A DNA stretch of 33,080 nt, taken from contig DDWT01000005.1 in the NCBI GenBank assembly GCA_002347365.1, positions 54,517 through 87,596 on the forward strand. Reading direction: 5' to 3'. The translations under genes were made by a program, and so were the position numbers. Source of the DNA: Actinobacteria bacterium UBA2279 (GTDB lineage Bacteria > Actinomycetota > Coriobacteriia > Anaerosomatales > Anaerosomataceae). Of the stretch, positions 1-10,494 are shown piece by piece. Positions within the stretch are counted from its first letter, which is position 1, and every line of letters begins with the position of its first letter. The notes beneath the pieces were generated by a model, which had not been told where the DNA came from, did no database searches, and saw nothing but the letters and a program-made list of their open reading frames with translations.

Positions 1-420
1 ATGGAGTCGATCGGTCTGGCATTCACGACGTCGATCCATCGTGGGCCCGTGGTTCTCGGCGATCGTGACCGCCTGACGCAGGCTGTGGGGAACCTGCTCT
101 CCAATGCGGCGCGCTACACACCGGAGGGTGGCGCCGTGCACGTCGAGGTGCGTGCCGAAGGAGGCGAGGCACTCCTCGTCGTGCGTGACACGGGGATCGG
201 AATGGCTGCCGAGGAGCGCACGCACGCGTTCACACGCTTCTGGCGCGCCGATCGTGCGCGTACTCGTGCAAGCGGCGGTCTGGGCATCGGACTGGCCGTC
301 GTGAAGGAGATCGTCGAGCGTCACAGCGGACGCATAGAGATCCTTTCGGCTGAGGGAGAGGGGACGAGCGTCACGATCGCGGTGCCGCTCGCCGACGACC
401 GTCCGCGTGTGGTTGTCTGA
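1..420 (+). CDS. Sensor histidine kinase, C-terminal ATPase part (5' end outside window)
   Basis: This is the catalytic end of a two-component sensor kinase, which autophosphorylates a histidine and passes the phosphate to a response regulator. Only the HATPase_c domain is present. An N-box with DRLTQAVGNLLSNAARYTP lies near residues 22-40, a G1 box VRDTGIGM near 61-68, and an F-box plus G2 region (FTRFWRADRAR, then GGLGIGLAVVKEIVERHSG) near 77-110. The frame is open from base 1, and the dimerisation/phosphoacceptor (HisKA) and sensor parts are missing, so the gene starts upstream; the ATG at base 1 is probably internal. The box style is that of kinases partnered with OmpR/PhoB-type regulators, but the ligand and partner cannot be told from this fragment. 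Its stop codon overlaps the presumed -35 of the pyr promoter. Confidence 0.9.
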   Translation: MESIGLAFTTSIHRGPVVLGDRDRLTQAVGNLLSNAARYTPEGGAVHVEVRAEGGEALLVVRDTGIGMAAEERTHAFTRFWRADRARTRASGGLGIGLAVVKEIVERHSGRIEILSAEGEGTSVTIAVPLADDRPRVVV

Positions 421-441
421 CGCGTGATGTCCTGGTATCGT
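413..441 (+). promoter_or_regulatory. Putative sigma-70 promoter of the pyr operon
   Basis: TTGTCT (413-418) and TATCGT (436-441) are separated by 17 bp, and a TG one base upstream of the second hexamer makes an extended -10. Transcription would begin near 448, just before the PyrR hairpin, which is where an attenuator leader should begin. The call rests on consensus matching (4/6 each) and on position. Confidence 0.5.
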
Positions 442-450
442 CACGGGAGA

Positions 451-482
451 CCTTTAATACCGGTCCGGTGAGGCCGGCAAGG
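451..482 (+). promoter_or_regulatory. PyrR-binding RNA hairpin (anti-antiterminator)
   Basis: The lower stem CCTT (451-454) pairs with AAGG (479-482). The upper stem CCGGTC (460-465) pairs with GGCCGG (472-477), leaving an internal bulge on the 5' side. The loop region reads UCCGGUGAG (464-472), which matches the known PyrR recognition consensus UCCNGNGAG. In the PyrR family, UMP-bound PyrR stabilises this hairpin and so permits termination downstream. Bases 475-484 can instead pair with 544-553 to form an antiterminator, so the two folds are mutually exclusive. Confidence 0.88.
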
Positions 483-540
483 AGCGCTAATCGCATAGCC
501 CGCGCAGCAGTCCTTTCGCAGCCAGCGCGCACGCATACGC

Positions 541-571
541 CGCCTTCTTGCCGTCCGCAAGGGGGCGTTTT
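541..571 (+). terminator. Attenuator terminator of the pyr leader
   Basis: An 11-bp stem (541-551 with 557-567, two G-U pairs) with a 5-base loop is followed at once by TTTT (568-571). It lies 49 bases before the pyrR start. Its 5' arm is also the partner of the antiterminator strand 475-484 (10 bp, one G-U pair). This arrangement predicts transcription attenuation by PyrR: high UMP gives termination and low UMP gives read-through. Confidence 0.82.
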
Positions 572-619
572 CCGTTGCGGAGGTTTCCGCGCGCAAGACG
601 CCAGAAGGAGGTGCAGCGG

Positions 620-1174
620 ATGGGCTATCGTGTGAAAGCCGAGGTGATGGATGCCTCGGCCATCGATCGGGCGCTGACGCGCATCGCGCACGAGATCCTG
701 GAGGCGAACAAGGGTGCGAGCGACATCGCACTCGCCGGGATCCTCACGCGCGGTGCATTCGTCGCTCAGAGACTTGCTGAGAGGATCAAGCGCATCGAAG
801 GCGCCGAGGTCCCGGTGGGCAGCATCGACATCAGCTTCTACAGAGACGATGTGGCGACTCACCTCAACCCCGAGGTGCACCGCACTGACATCCCGTTCGA
901 TGTCGAGGGGCGCAATGTCATTCTGGTCGACGACGTGCTCTACACCGGGCGCACGATACGCGCCGCTATGGACGCCATCATGGATTACGGGCGTCCGGCG
1001 ACCATCCAGCTCGCCGTACTGGTGGACCGCGGTCATCGCGAACTGCCGATCCGGGCGGACTATGTGGGCAAGAACGTGCCGACATCTCGCCGCGAGCGGG
1101 TCAAGGTCAAACTCACCGAGCATGACGGCGTCGACGGCGCCGCCATCCTCGAGCAGACGGGGGAGGACGCGTAG
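620..1174 (+). CDS. pyrR: PyrR, pyrimidine operon attenuation regulator / uracil phosphoribosyltransferase
   Basis: PyrR binds UMP or UTP and the leader RNA of pyrimidine operons to promote termination; many members also make UMP from uracil and PRPP. The protein has 184 residues, close to the usual 180. The PRPP-binding signature VILVDDVLYTGRT is at residues 100-112, and the SFYRDD segment typical of the PyrR subgroup is near 74-79. The start at 620 was chosen because an AGAAGGAGGT ribosome site lies 7 bases upstream. An earlier in-frame ATG at 548 falls inside the terminator stem and cannot be used sensibly. It is the first gene of the operon, with its own target hairpin in the leader, so autoregulation is expected. 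pyrB follows with no gap. Confidence 0.96.
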   Translation: MGYRVKAEVMDASAIDRALTRIAHEILEANKGASDIALAGILTRGAFVAQRLAERIKRIEGAEVPVGSIDISFYRDDVATHLNPEVHRTDIPFDVEGRNVILVDDVLYTGRTIRAAMDAIMDYGRPATIQLAVLVDRGHRELPIRADYVGKNVPTSRRERVKVKLTEHDGVDGAAILEQTGEDA

Positions 1175-2110
1175 ATGCTCTCGTGTAAGCACATCATGAC
1201 GATGGACGACCTGACGGCGGATGACATCGTCACCATCCTCGATACCGCTGACTCGTTCAAAGAGGTCAACGAGCGTCGCATCAAGAAGCTGCCCACACTG
1301 CGCGGCCGCACGATCGTCAACCTGTTCCTCGAGCCGAGCACGCGCACGCGCACGAGTTTCGAGATCGCCGCCAAGCGTCTGTCTGCCGATGGGATCAACT
1401 TCACCGCGTCGGCGTCGGCCACCGTGAAGGGCGAGTCGCTACGCGATACGGCGGCCACACTCTCGGCGATGGCCTGCGACCTCGTGATCGTGCGTCACAA
1501 GTACGCAGGTGCACCGCAGATGCTGGCCGAGTGCATGGACGCCCACATCGTCAACGGTGGTGACGGCGTGCACCAGCACCCCACACAGGCGCTTCTCGAC
1601 CTGTTCACGATGCGCGAGAAGCTCGGTCACCTCGAAGGGCTCACCGTAGGTATCGTCGGCGACATCTGCCACAGCAGGGTCGCCGGCTCGCTGATTCCCG
1701 CACTGCGCAAGGTCGGCGCCCGCCCGATCATCATCGGTCCGCCGACGCTCATGCCCGCGCGGCCCGACATCATGGGAGCCGAGGTCGCATACTCGCTCGA
1801 CGAGGTCCTGACGGAGCTGGATGTCGCGTACATGTTGAGAGTGCAGTTCGAGCGGGCTGCGCAGATGCCGTTCCCGTCCAATCGCGAGTACGCGAGGTTC
1901 TACGGCATGAACGCGAAACGGCTTGCCTCGGCAAAACCGGACATGATCGTGATGCATCCCGGTCCGATGAACCGGGGCGTGGAGATCTCCTCGGATGTCG
2001 CGGATTCTCCGCGTTCGCACGTCCTCGATCAGGTCAACGCGGGTGTCGCTGTTCGCATGGCCGTCATGTACCTACTGCTGGGAGGTGCCGACAGTGGCGC
2101 TGCTGCTTAA
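1175..2110 (+). CDS. pyrB: Aspartate carbamoyltransferase, catalytic subunit
   Basis: This enzyme joins carbamoyl phosphate and L-aspartate to give N-carbamoyl-L-aspartate, the committed step of pyrimidine synthesis. The protein has 311 residues, normal for a PyrB chain. The carbamoyl-phosphate loop EPSTRTRTSFE begins at residue 53, HPTQALLD at 135 and HPGPMNRGVEI at 261, all expected active-site segments. The ATG directly abuts the pyrR stop codon, and GGGAGGA lies within the end of pyrR. No pyrI regulatory chain is encoded nearby, so the enzyme is probably an unregulated trimer or a complex with dihydroorotase, as in several bacteria where pyrB and pyrC are adjacent (inference). The last 17 bases overlap pyrC. 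Confidence 0.97.
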   Translation: MLSCKHIMTMDDLTADDIVTILDTADSFKEVNERRIKKLPTLRGRTIVNLFLEPSTRTRTSFEIAAKRLSADGINFTASASATVKGESLRDTAATLSAMACDLVIVRHKYAGAPQMLAECMDAHIVNGGDGVHQHPTQALLDLFTMREKLGHLEGLTVGIVGDICHSRVAGSLIPALRKVGARPIIIGPPTLMPARPDIMGAEVAYSLDEVLTELDVAYMLRVQFERAAQMPFPSNREYARFYGMNAKRLASAKPDMIVMHPGPMNRGVEISSDVADSPRSHVLDQVNAGVAVRMAVMYLLLGGADSGAAA

Positions 2111-3383
2111 GGGAGGCCGGGTAGTCGATCCGGCGGTCGGCCTCGACGCCGTCTGTGACGTGCTGATCCGCGATGGCGTCATCGTTGAGATCGGTACCGA
2201 TCTGAAGATGGCCAAGGGCGAGACGGTCGACTGCACCGAGAAGATCGTGTTGCCGGGTCTCGTCGACGCTCACACGCATCTGCGCGAGCCGGGATTCGAG
2301 TACAAAGAGGATATCGCGTCGGGCACTCGCGCGGCTGCACACGGCGGCTTCACCGCGGTGTGCGCGATGGCGAACACCGACCCGGTATGCGACACCGGCA
2401 GCAAGGTGCGCTTCATAGTGGAGCGAGCCACCGAGTCAGGGGTCGTTCGCGTCCACCCGATCGGCGCGGTGACGAAGGGTCAGAAGGGCGAAGGACTCGC
2501 CGAGATCGGTGACATGCTCGCCGAGGGAGCGGTCGCGTTCTCCGACGACGGCCATCCCGTCTCATCGGCGGGAATGATGCGCGTTGCCATGGAGTACCTC
2601 AAAGGTTTCGGTGCCACGCTCATCTCGCATGCTGAAGAGGACTCGCTGTCCTGCGACGGTGTCGTCAACGAAGGCGTCATCTCGACACGCCTGGGATTGC
2701 CGAGCTGGCCGGATGCCGCGGAGGAGGTCATGGTCGCTCGCGATATCCGCCTCGCTGAGCTCACAGGGTGCCGCCTGCATCTTGCACACCTGTCCACGGC
2801 GGGCTCTGTGGCGCTCGTTCGCGAGGCCAAGGCTCGCGGGCTCGCGGTGACATGCGAGGTCACGCCGCACCACCTCTTCTTGGATGAGGATGCTTTGCTC
2901 GGGTACGATACGAACCTGAAGATGAACCCGCCTCTGCGGACCGCCGGGGATCGAGCGGCGCTCATCGAAGCGGTCTGTGACGGCACGGTGGACTGCATCG
3001 CCACCGACCACGCGCCTCACGCGCCGCACGAGAAGGAGTTGGAGTTCGAGTTGGCTCCCTTCGGCACCACGGGTCTGGAGACCGCCCTCTCGCTGGTGAA
3101 CACGCACCTTGTGGCCACCGAGAAGCTCACCTGGGCCGATGTAGCCCGGCTGATGGCGCACGGCCCTCGTGCCGCCCTCGGACTCCCTGCGGTGACGCTT
3201 GCGGCCGGATCGGTGGCCGACATCACCATCGTCGACCCCGAGGCCCGCGTCGAAGTGACGCGGGAACGGTTCTATTCTAAGGCGCGTAACTCCGCGTTTC
3301 TCGGCAACAAGCTGTTGGGCAAGGCCAGCGACGTCGTCGTGGGCGGGTACTTCGCCCTGCGCAACGGGAAGGTGGTCGAGTGA
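2094..3383 (+). CDS. pyrC: Dihydroorotase (class I)
   Basis: This zinc amidohydrolase cyclises N-carbamoyl-aspartate to dihydroorotate. The GTG start at 2094 was chosen because GGAGG lies 8 bases upstream and the protein then begins with the usual beta-rich segment LLLKGGRVVDP; the frame stays open further upstream but only as pyrB shadow. The protein has 429 residues, typical of the class I/AllB-like dihydroorotases. The metal motif HTHLREPG begins at residue 60, and later ligand segments SDDGHPV, SHAEE, HLAHLSTAG and ATDHAPH (Asp about 305) are all present, so it should be catalytically active. It overlaps pyrB by 17 bases and carA by 4, indicating coupled translation. Confidence 0.96.
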   Translation: MALLLKGGRVVDPAVGLDAVCDVLIRDGVIVEIGTDLKMAKGETVDCTEKIVLPGLVDAHTHLREPGFEYKEDIASGTRAAAHGGFTAVCAMANTDPVCDTGSKVRFIVERATESGVVRVHPIGAVTKGQKGEGLAEIGDMLAEGAVAFSDDGHPVSSAGMMRVAMEYLKGFGATLISHAEEDSLSCDGVVNEGVISTRLGLPSWPDAAEEVMVARDIRLAELTGCRLHLAHLSTAGSVALVREAKARGLAVTCEVTPHHLFLDEDALLGYDTNLKMNPPLRTAGDRAALIEAVCDGTVDCIATDHAPHAPHEKELEFELAPFGTTGLETALSLVNTHLVATEKLTWADVARLMAHGPRAALGLPAVTLAAGSVADITIVDPEARVEVTRERFYSKARNSAFLGNKLLGKASDVVVGGYFALRNGKVVE

Positions 3384-4639
3384 CCTACAAGCGACGGGCG
3401 CTGCTTGCGCTTGAGGACGGCACCGTCTTCGAGGGCACGAGCTGTGGGGCTTTCGGCGAGACGACAGGCGAAGTCGTTTTCAACACTTCGCTTGCCGGCT
3501 ACCAGGAGGTCTTCACCGACCCGAGTTATGCGGGTCAGATCGTCACGATGACGATGCCGCACATCGGCAACTACGGCGTGAATGCCGCGGACATGGAGTC
3601 TCGAGGAGTCTTCGCTGCAGGATTCGTGGTACGCGAACTCTCGTCGATGGCATCCAACTGGCGTGCCGAGGAGACACTACGCGAGTTCTTCGAGCGTCAT
3701 GCGGTCGTGGCGATCGAAGGAGTCGACACACGGCGTCTGACGCGCCACATTCGCGAACAAGGCGCTATGCGCGCGGTGCTCTCCACGGTGGACCTCGACC
3801 CCGCGTCGCTGATAGCGAAAGCGAACGCAGCTCTCGGGCTCGTGGGCAGAGATCTCGTCTCAGAGGTCGCCGTGGGTGAGCGCTACACATGGGGCGCGGA
3901 GATGCCTCCAGACTGCGAGCTGCCGGTGGATACGGGTGTTCTGCCAGTGGCGCCCCGCTTCCGCGTGGTGGCGTACGACTCCGGCGTGAAGTACAACATC
4001 TTGCGCCAACTGGCCGAGCACGATTGCGAGATCATCGTGGTACCGCCCGCAACGAGCGCGGCTGACGCTCTTGCTCTCGAGCCCGACGGCATATTCCTCG
4101 CCAACGGCCCGGGGGACCCGGCTGCGGTCGACTATCTCTACGGGACGCTGCGCGAACTGCTGGGTGTCAAGCCGGTTTTCGGTATCTGTCTCGGACATCA
4201 GATGCTCTCTCTCGCCCTGGGTGCGCAGACCTACAAGCTCAAGTACGGTCATCGCGGCGGTAACCAGCCTGTCATGAACCTGCTGACCGGCCGGGTGGAG
4301 ATCACCAGTCAGAATCACGGCTTCTGTGTTGATTTCGCCTCCATCGGCACGCTGATGCCTGAGCTGAGCGGAGAGTTGACGCACGACGCTGCGGACCTGG
4401 GTGCCTGGGTGAGGGCAGGCGTGGCACCGGTCGTGCGCTCGGAGCGATTCGGCCCCGTGCAGCTCACGCATGTGAACTTGAACGACATGACGGTAGAAGG
4501 CGTGCGGCCATTAGAGCTTCCGGCGTTCTCGGTCCAGTACCATCCCGAGGCGGCTCCGGGCCCGCACGATGCACGGTATCTGTTCGGTGCGTTCACGCGG
4601 CTGATGGCCGGCCACGCGGACATCTTCGGCGAGGGGTAG
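3380..4639 (+). CDS. carA: Carbamoyl-phosphate synthase, small (glutaminase) subunit
   Basis: CarA hydrolyses glutamine and channels ammonia to CarB for carbamoyl phosphate synthesis. The N-terminal CPSase_sm domain (about 1-150) is followed by a class I glutamine amidotransferase domain. The nucleophile is Cys270 in GICLGHQ, and His388 and Glu390 in HPEAAPGPHD complete the triad. The protein has 419 residues against roughly 360-390 in most homologues. The excess is an insertion of about 30 residues between the conserved SQNHGFCVD segment and LTHVNLND (residues 323-361). The start is GTG at 3380, overlapping the pyrC stop as GTGA. Its partner carB does not follow directly: a stress-protein gene lies between. 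Confidence 0.96.
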   Translation: MTYKRRALLALEDGTVFEGTSCGAFGETTGEVVFNTSLAGYQEVFTDPSYAGQIVTMTMPHIGNYGVNAADMESRGVFAAGFVVRELSSMASNWRAEETLREFFERHAVVAIEGVDTRRLTRHIREQGAMRAVLSTVDLDPASLIAKANAALGLVGRDLVSEVAVGERYTWGAEMPPDCELPVDTGVLPVAPRFRVVAYDSGVKYNILRQLAEHDCEIIVVPPATSAADALALEPDGIFLANGPGDPAAVDYLYGTLRELLGVKPVFGICLGHQMLSLALGAQTYKLKYGHRGGNQPVMNLLTGRVEITSQNHGFCVDFASIGTLMPELSGELTHDAADLGAWVRAGVAPVVRSERFGPVQLTHVNLNDMTVEGVRPLELPAFSVQYHPEAAPGPHDARYLFGAFTRLMAGHADIFGEG

Positions 4640-4646
4640 GGGAGCC

Positions 4647-5492
4647 ATGCTCAAGACGGTGCTCGTTCCCACCGACTTCACGGACGACAGCGCGCTGGTG
4701 CTCGGTTTTGCGCGCGGTCTGCCGGCGCTCGGCGTGCGACGGGTGGTTCTGGCCCATGTGGTCGAGGCCTCGGGACTCGAGGGTCCCATCATCGCGAAGA
4801 AGGTGGACGAGGTACGGGACTGGCTCAAAGGACTTGCCCCGCAGCTTGAGGCGGTCGGCCTCGGTGTTGAGATCCGTGTGCCCACCGGGGATGCGTTCGA
4901 TGAGATCACCGCCCTGGCGACAGAGATGCACGTGGACGCGATAGTCTCCGGCTCTCACGCAAAATCCATCATCGACCAGCTGTTCGTCGGGTCGATCTCC
5001 GAGCGCCTGATGCGCGATGCATCAGTGCCGAGTCTGCTCTCCCGCTTCGAGCTCATGCGCAACTCCGAAGATCCGGCACGGCTTCTGCGTAGATTCGGCG
5101 AGAAGCTCCTGATGCCCACCGACTTCTCACTGGCGGCGTCGCATGCGTTCACGAAGGCCATGGAGTTGCCGAAAGGCGTCATCAAGACCATGTATCTGCT
5201 CCACGCCATCGATCCGGCGCTGAGTGGCGAGAAATTGCGCAAGACCGAGGAGGGCGCGGAGTTCCACCTGCGTAATCTGCAGGCGATGGCGGAACAGCAA
5301 GGCATTGCGGCCAAGATCGTGCTGGAGCGTGGTGAGGCCGCACATGTAGTGCTGTCCGAGATCGACGAGCGCCGTATCACCGGTGTTCTGACCGGCACCC
5401 GCGGCCGGAACGCTATACAGGAGGTACTGCTCGGCAGCGTGTCTATGACCGTGCTCAAGCAAGCTTCCTGTCCTGTAATGATCGTGCCATAA
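4647..5492 (+). CDS. Tandem universal stress protein (two Usp domains)
   Basis: Universal stress proteins are small alpha/beta nucleotide-binding proteins tied to stress tolerance and dormancy; no enzymatic role is known for most. This 281-residue protein contains two Usp domains, about 1-130 and 150-281. Each starts with a strand followed by PTDF (residues 8-11 and about 155-158). The second domain keeps the ATP-type signature GTRGRN then GSVSMTVLKQASCPVMIVP. In the first, the equivalent is GSHAKS then GSISERLM, also consistent with nucleotide binding. It lies 7 bases after carA and 13 before carB, so it must be co-transcribed with the pyr genes. Its role there is unknown; it might sense ATP or nucleotides, but that is speculation. 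Confidence 0.9.
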   Translation: MLKTVLVPTDFTDDSALVLGFARGLPALGVRRVVLAHVVEASGLEGPIIAKKVDEVRDWLKGLAPQLEAVGLGVEIRVPTGDAFDEITALATEMHVDAIVSGSHAKSIIDQLFVGSISERLMRDASVPSLLSRFELMRNSEDPARLLRRFGEKLLMPTDFSLAASHAFTKAMELPKGVIKTMYLLHAIDPALSGEKLRKTEEGAEFHLRNLQAMAEQQGIAAKIVLERGEAAHVVLSEIDERRITGVLTGTRGRNAIQEVLLGSVSMTVLKQASCPVMIVP

Positions 5493-5505
5493 GCGAAGGA
5501 ATCGG

Positions 5506-8717
<3,212 letters not shown>

Positions 8718-8721
<4 letters not shown>

Positions 8722-9542
8722 CCTGCGCCGGCGACAGTGCCCGCGACCGCGCGCTCCTCGAGCGCGTGACGGTGCTCGCAAACGACCGCGTGTCCGAGGC
8801 TGTGGGACGTGTGGTGCTGGAGGCCCCACGCGTGGCCCGCAGCGTGCGGCCAGGGCAGTTCGTGCACCTTCGCATCGGCGAAGGGCGGGAGTTCATCCTC
8901 CGACGGCCCTTCTCGATACACCGCGCGTACGGTGATCGTTTTGAGATCATCTATCAGGTGCTTGGCGTGGGGACACGTGCGCTTTCTCTTGCCGAGCGCG
9001 GCGAGACGATGGACCTGATCGGTCCGCTCGGACACGGGTGGGATATGCCCGAAGGAATGTCGCACGCGCTGCTCGTCTGTGGTGGTCTCGGCGCTGCTCC
9101 GATGGGGATGCTTGCGACCCAGCTGGCCGAGAAGGGTGTGGCGGTGAGTGTCGCTCAGGGCGCTCCCACTGCTGAGCGGCTCGTTGCTCGCGAGCTGTTC
9201 TCAGATGTGGCCCGCCGTCATGAGGTCGCCACCGATGACGGCTCGGCAGGCGCACGCGGGTTTGTGACCGCGTTGTTGGAGCCGATGCTCGCCGACGATC
9301 GTCCTGACATCGTCTACGTGTGCGGGCCGGAGGCCATGCAGCGTATCGTCGCTGTGCACGTGGCCGATGCGGGCGTGAGCTGCCAGGTGTCGCTCGAGCG
9401 TCTCATGGGGTGCGGTATCGGTGCGTGCCTCTCGTGCGTGGTCAGTACCGTACACGGCCAGAAGCGTGCGTGCGTGGACGGTCCTGTCTTTGACGCAGCC
9501 GAGGTGCTCTGGGAGAGCGCCGAGATACCCCCGAAGCACTAG
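8718..9542 (+). CDS. pyrK: Dihydroorotate dehydrogenase B, electron-transfer (FAD/[2Fe-2S]) subunit
   Basis: PyrK passes electrons from PyrD to NAD+ through FAD and a [2Fe-2S] cluster. The GTG start at 8718 overlaps the carB stop; the frame is open far upstream but only as carB shadow. The protein has 274 residues. The FAD motif RRPFSIH is at residues 62-68, and a glycine-rich pyridine-nucleotide segment VCGGLGAAPM lies near 120. Four cysteines for the cluster are C232-x4-C237-x2-C240-x11-C252, the PyrK pattern. Its position next to pyrD shows that the organism uses the NAD-dependent class 1B enzyme, which works without oxygen or quinones. Confidence 0.95.
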
Positions 9543-9549
9543 GAGGAAC

Positions 9550-10470
9550 GTGAGCCAGACCGTCGACATGAGGGTGAGACTCGGATCACTCGAGCTTCGC
9601 AACCCGGTACTCACCGCCTCGGGCACCTTCGCCTCCGGACGCGAGTACGCTGATTTCATGCAGCTGGAGTGCCTTGGCGCGATCGTGACCAAGGGTGTCT
9701 CGCTGCATCCGTGGACCGGGAACGCGAGTCCGCGTATCGCCGAGACTGCGAGTGGGATGCTGAACTCGATCGGACTTCAAAATCCGGGAGTTGAGGCGTT
9801 TTGCGCCAACGACCTCGTGTGGCTCGCGACGCGAGATGTGCCGGTCATCGTCAACGTGAGCGGGCATAGTGTGGCCGAGTACGTGGCGGTTGCCGAGCGC
9901 CTTGAGAGCGAGAGTACAGTCAGCGCGCTCGAAGTGAACATCTCGTGCCCGAATGTCGATGAAGGCGGGATGGCTTTCGGGACGAGTTGTCCAGCGGCTG
10001 CGGAGGTGACTCGCGCCGTGCGCGCAGTGACTCGCAAGCCGCTTATGGTGAAGCTGAGCCCCAACGTAACCGATATCGCGGAGATCGCGCGTGCAGTCGA
10101 GGCAGAGGGGGCCGATGCGGTCTCACTCATCAACACGCTGCTCGGCATGGCGATCGACACGGACACGTTCAGGCCGAAGCTCGCTCGTGCCGTGGGCGGT
10201 CTGTCGGGTCCCGCCATCAAGCCGGTGGCCGTGCGCATGGTGTGGCAGGTGGCCTCGGCAGTCGCGATCCCCATCGTCGGCATGGGCGGTATCATGAGCG
10301 TCGAGGACGCTGTGGAGTTCATGCTGGCCGGCGCGACAGCGGTGGCTGTCGGGACGGCGAACTTCGTGGATCCGACAGTGACGCGACGCATCGCGGAGGG
10401 GCTCGAGACGTTCTGTCGCGGGCGAGGGATCGATCGTGTCGCCGAGCTCACGGGTGCCGTGAAGCTCTAA
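9550..10470 (+). CDS. pyrD: Dihydroorotate dehydrogenase B, catalytic subunit
   Basis: This FMN enzyme oxidises dihydroorotate to orotate. The GTG at 9550 follows an AGGAGG that overlaps the pyrK stop; spacing is short (3 bases), and an ATG at 9568 would be an alternative with much poorer spacing. With GTG the protein has 306 residues, the usual class 1B length. The catalytic cysteine (class 1 uses Cys, class 2 Ser) is Cys133 in NISCPN. FMN contacts are expected in TASGTFASGREY, TKGVSLHPWTGN and the C-terminal GMGGIMSVEDA and VGTANF segments. Together with PyrK it forms an alpha2beta2 complex in characterised homologues. Confidence 0.96.
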   Translation: MSQTVDMRVRLGSLELRNPVLTASGTFASGREYADFMQLECLGAIVTKGVSLHPWTGNASPRIAETASGMLNSIGLQNPGVEAFCANDLVWLATRDVPVIVNVSGHSVAEYVAVAERLESESTVSALEVNISCPNVDEGGMAFGTSCPAAAEVTRAVRAVTRKPLMVKLSPNVTDIAEIARAVEAEGADAVSLINTLLGMAIDTDTFRPKLARAVGGLSGPAIKPVAVRMVWQVASAVAIPIVGMGGIMSVEDAVEFMLAGATAVAVGTANFVDPTVTRRIAEGLETFCRGRGIDRVAELTGAVKL

Positions 10471-10494
10471 ACGCTGGGAATGTGAGGCACGCGT

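Noticed and set aside
548..619. In-frame N-terminal extension of PyrR from ATG 548
   Set aside because: The ATG lies inside the terminator stem (541-567), has no ribosome site, and the added residues match no PyrR; ATG 620 has a strong site.
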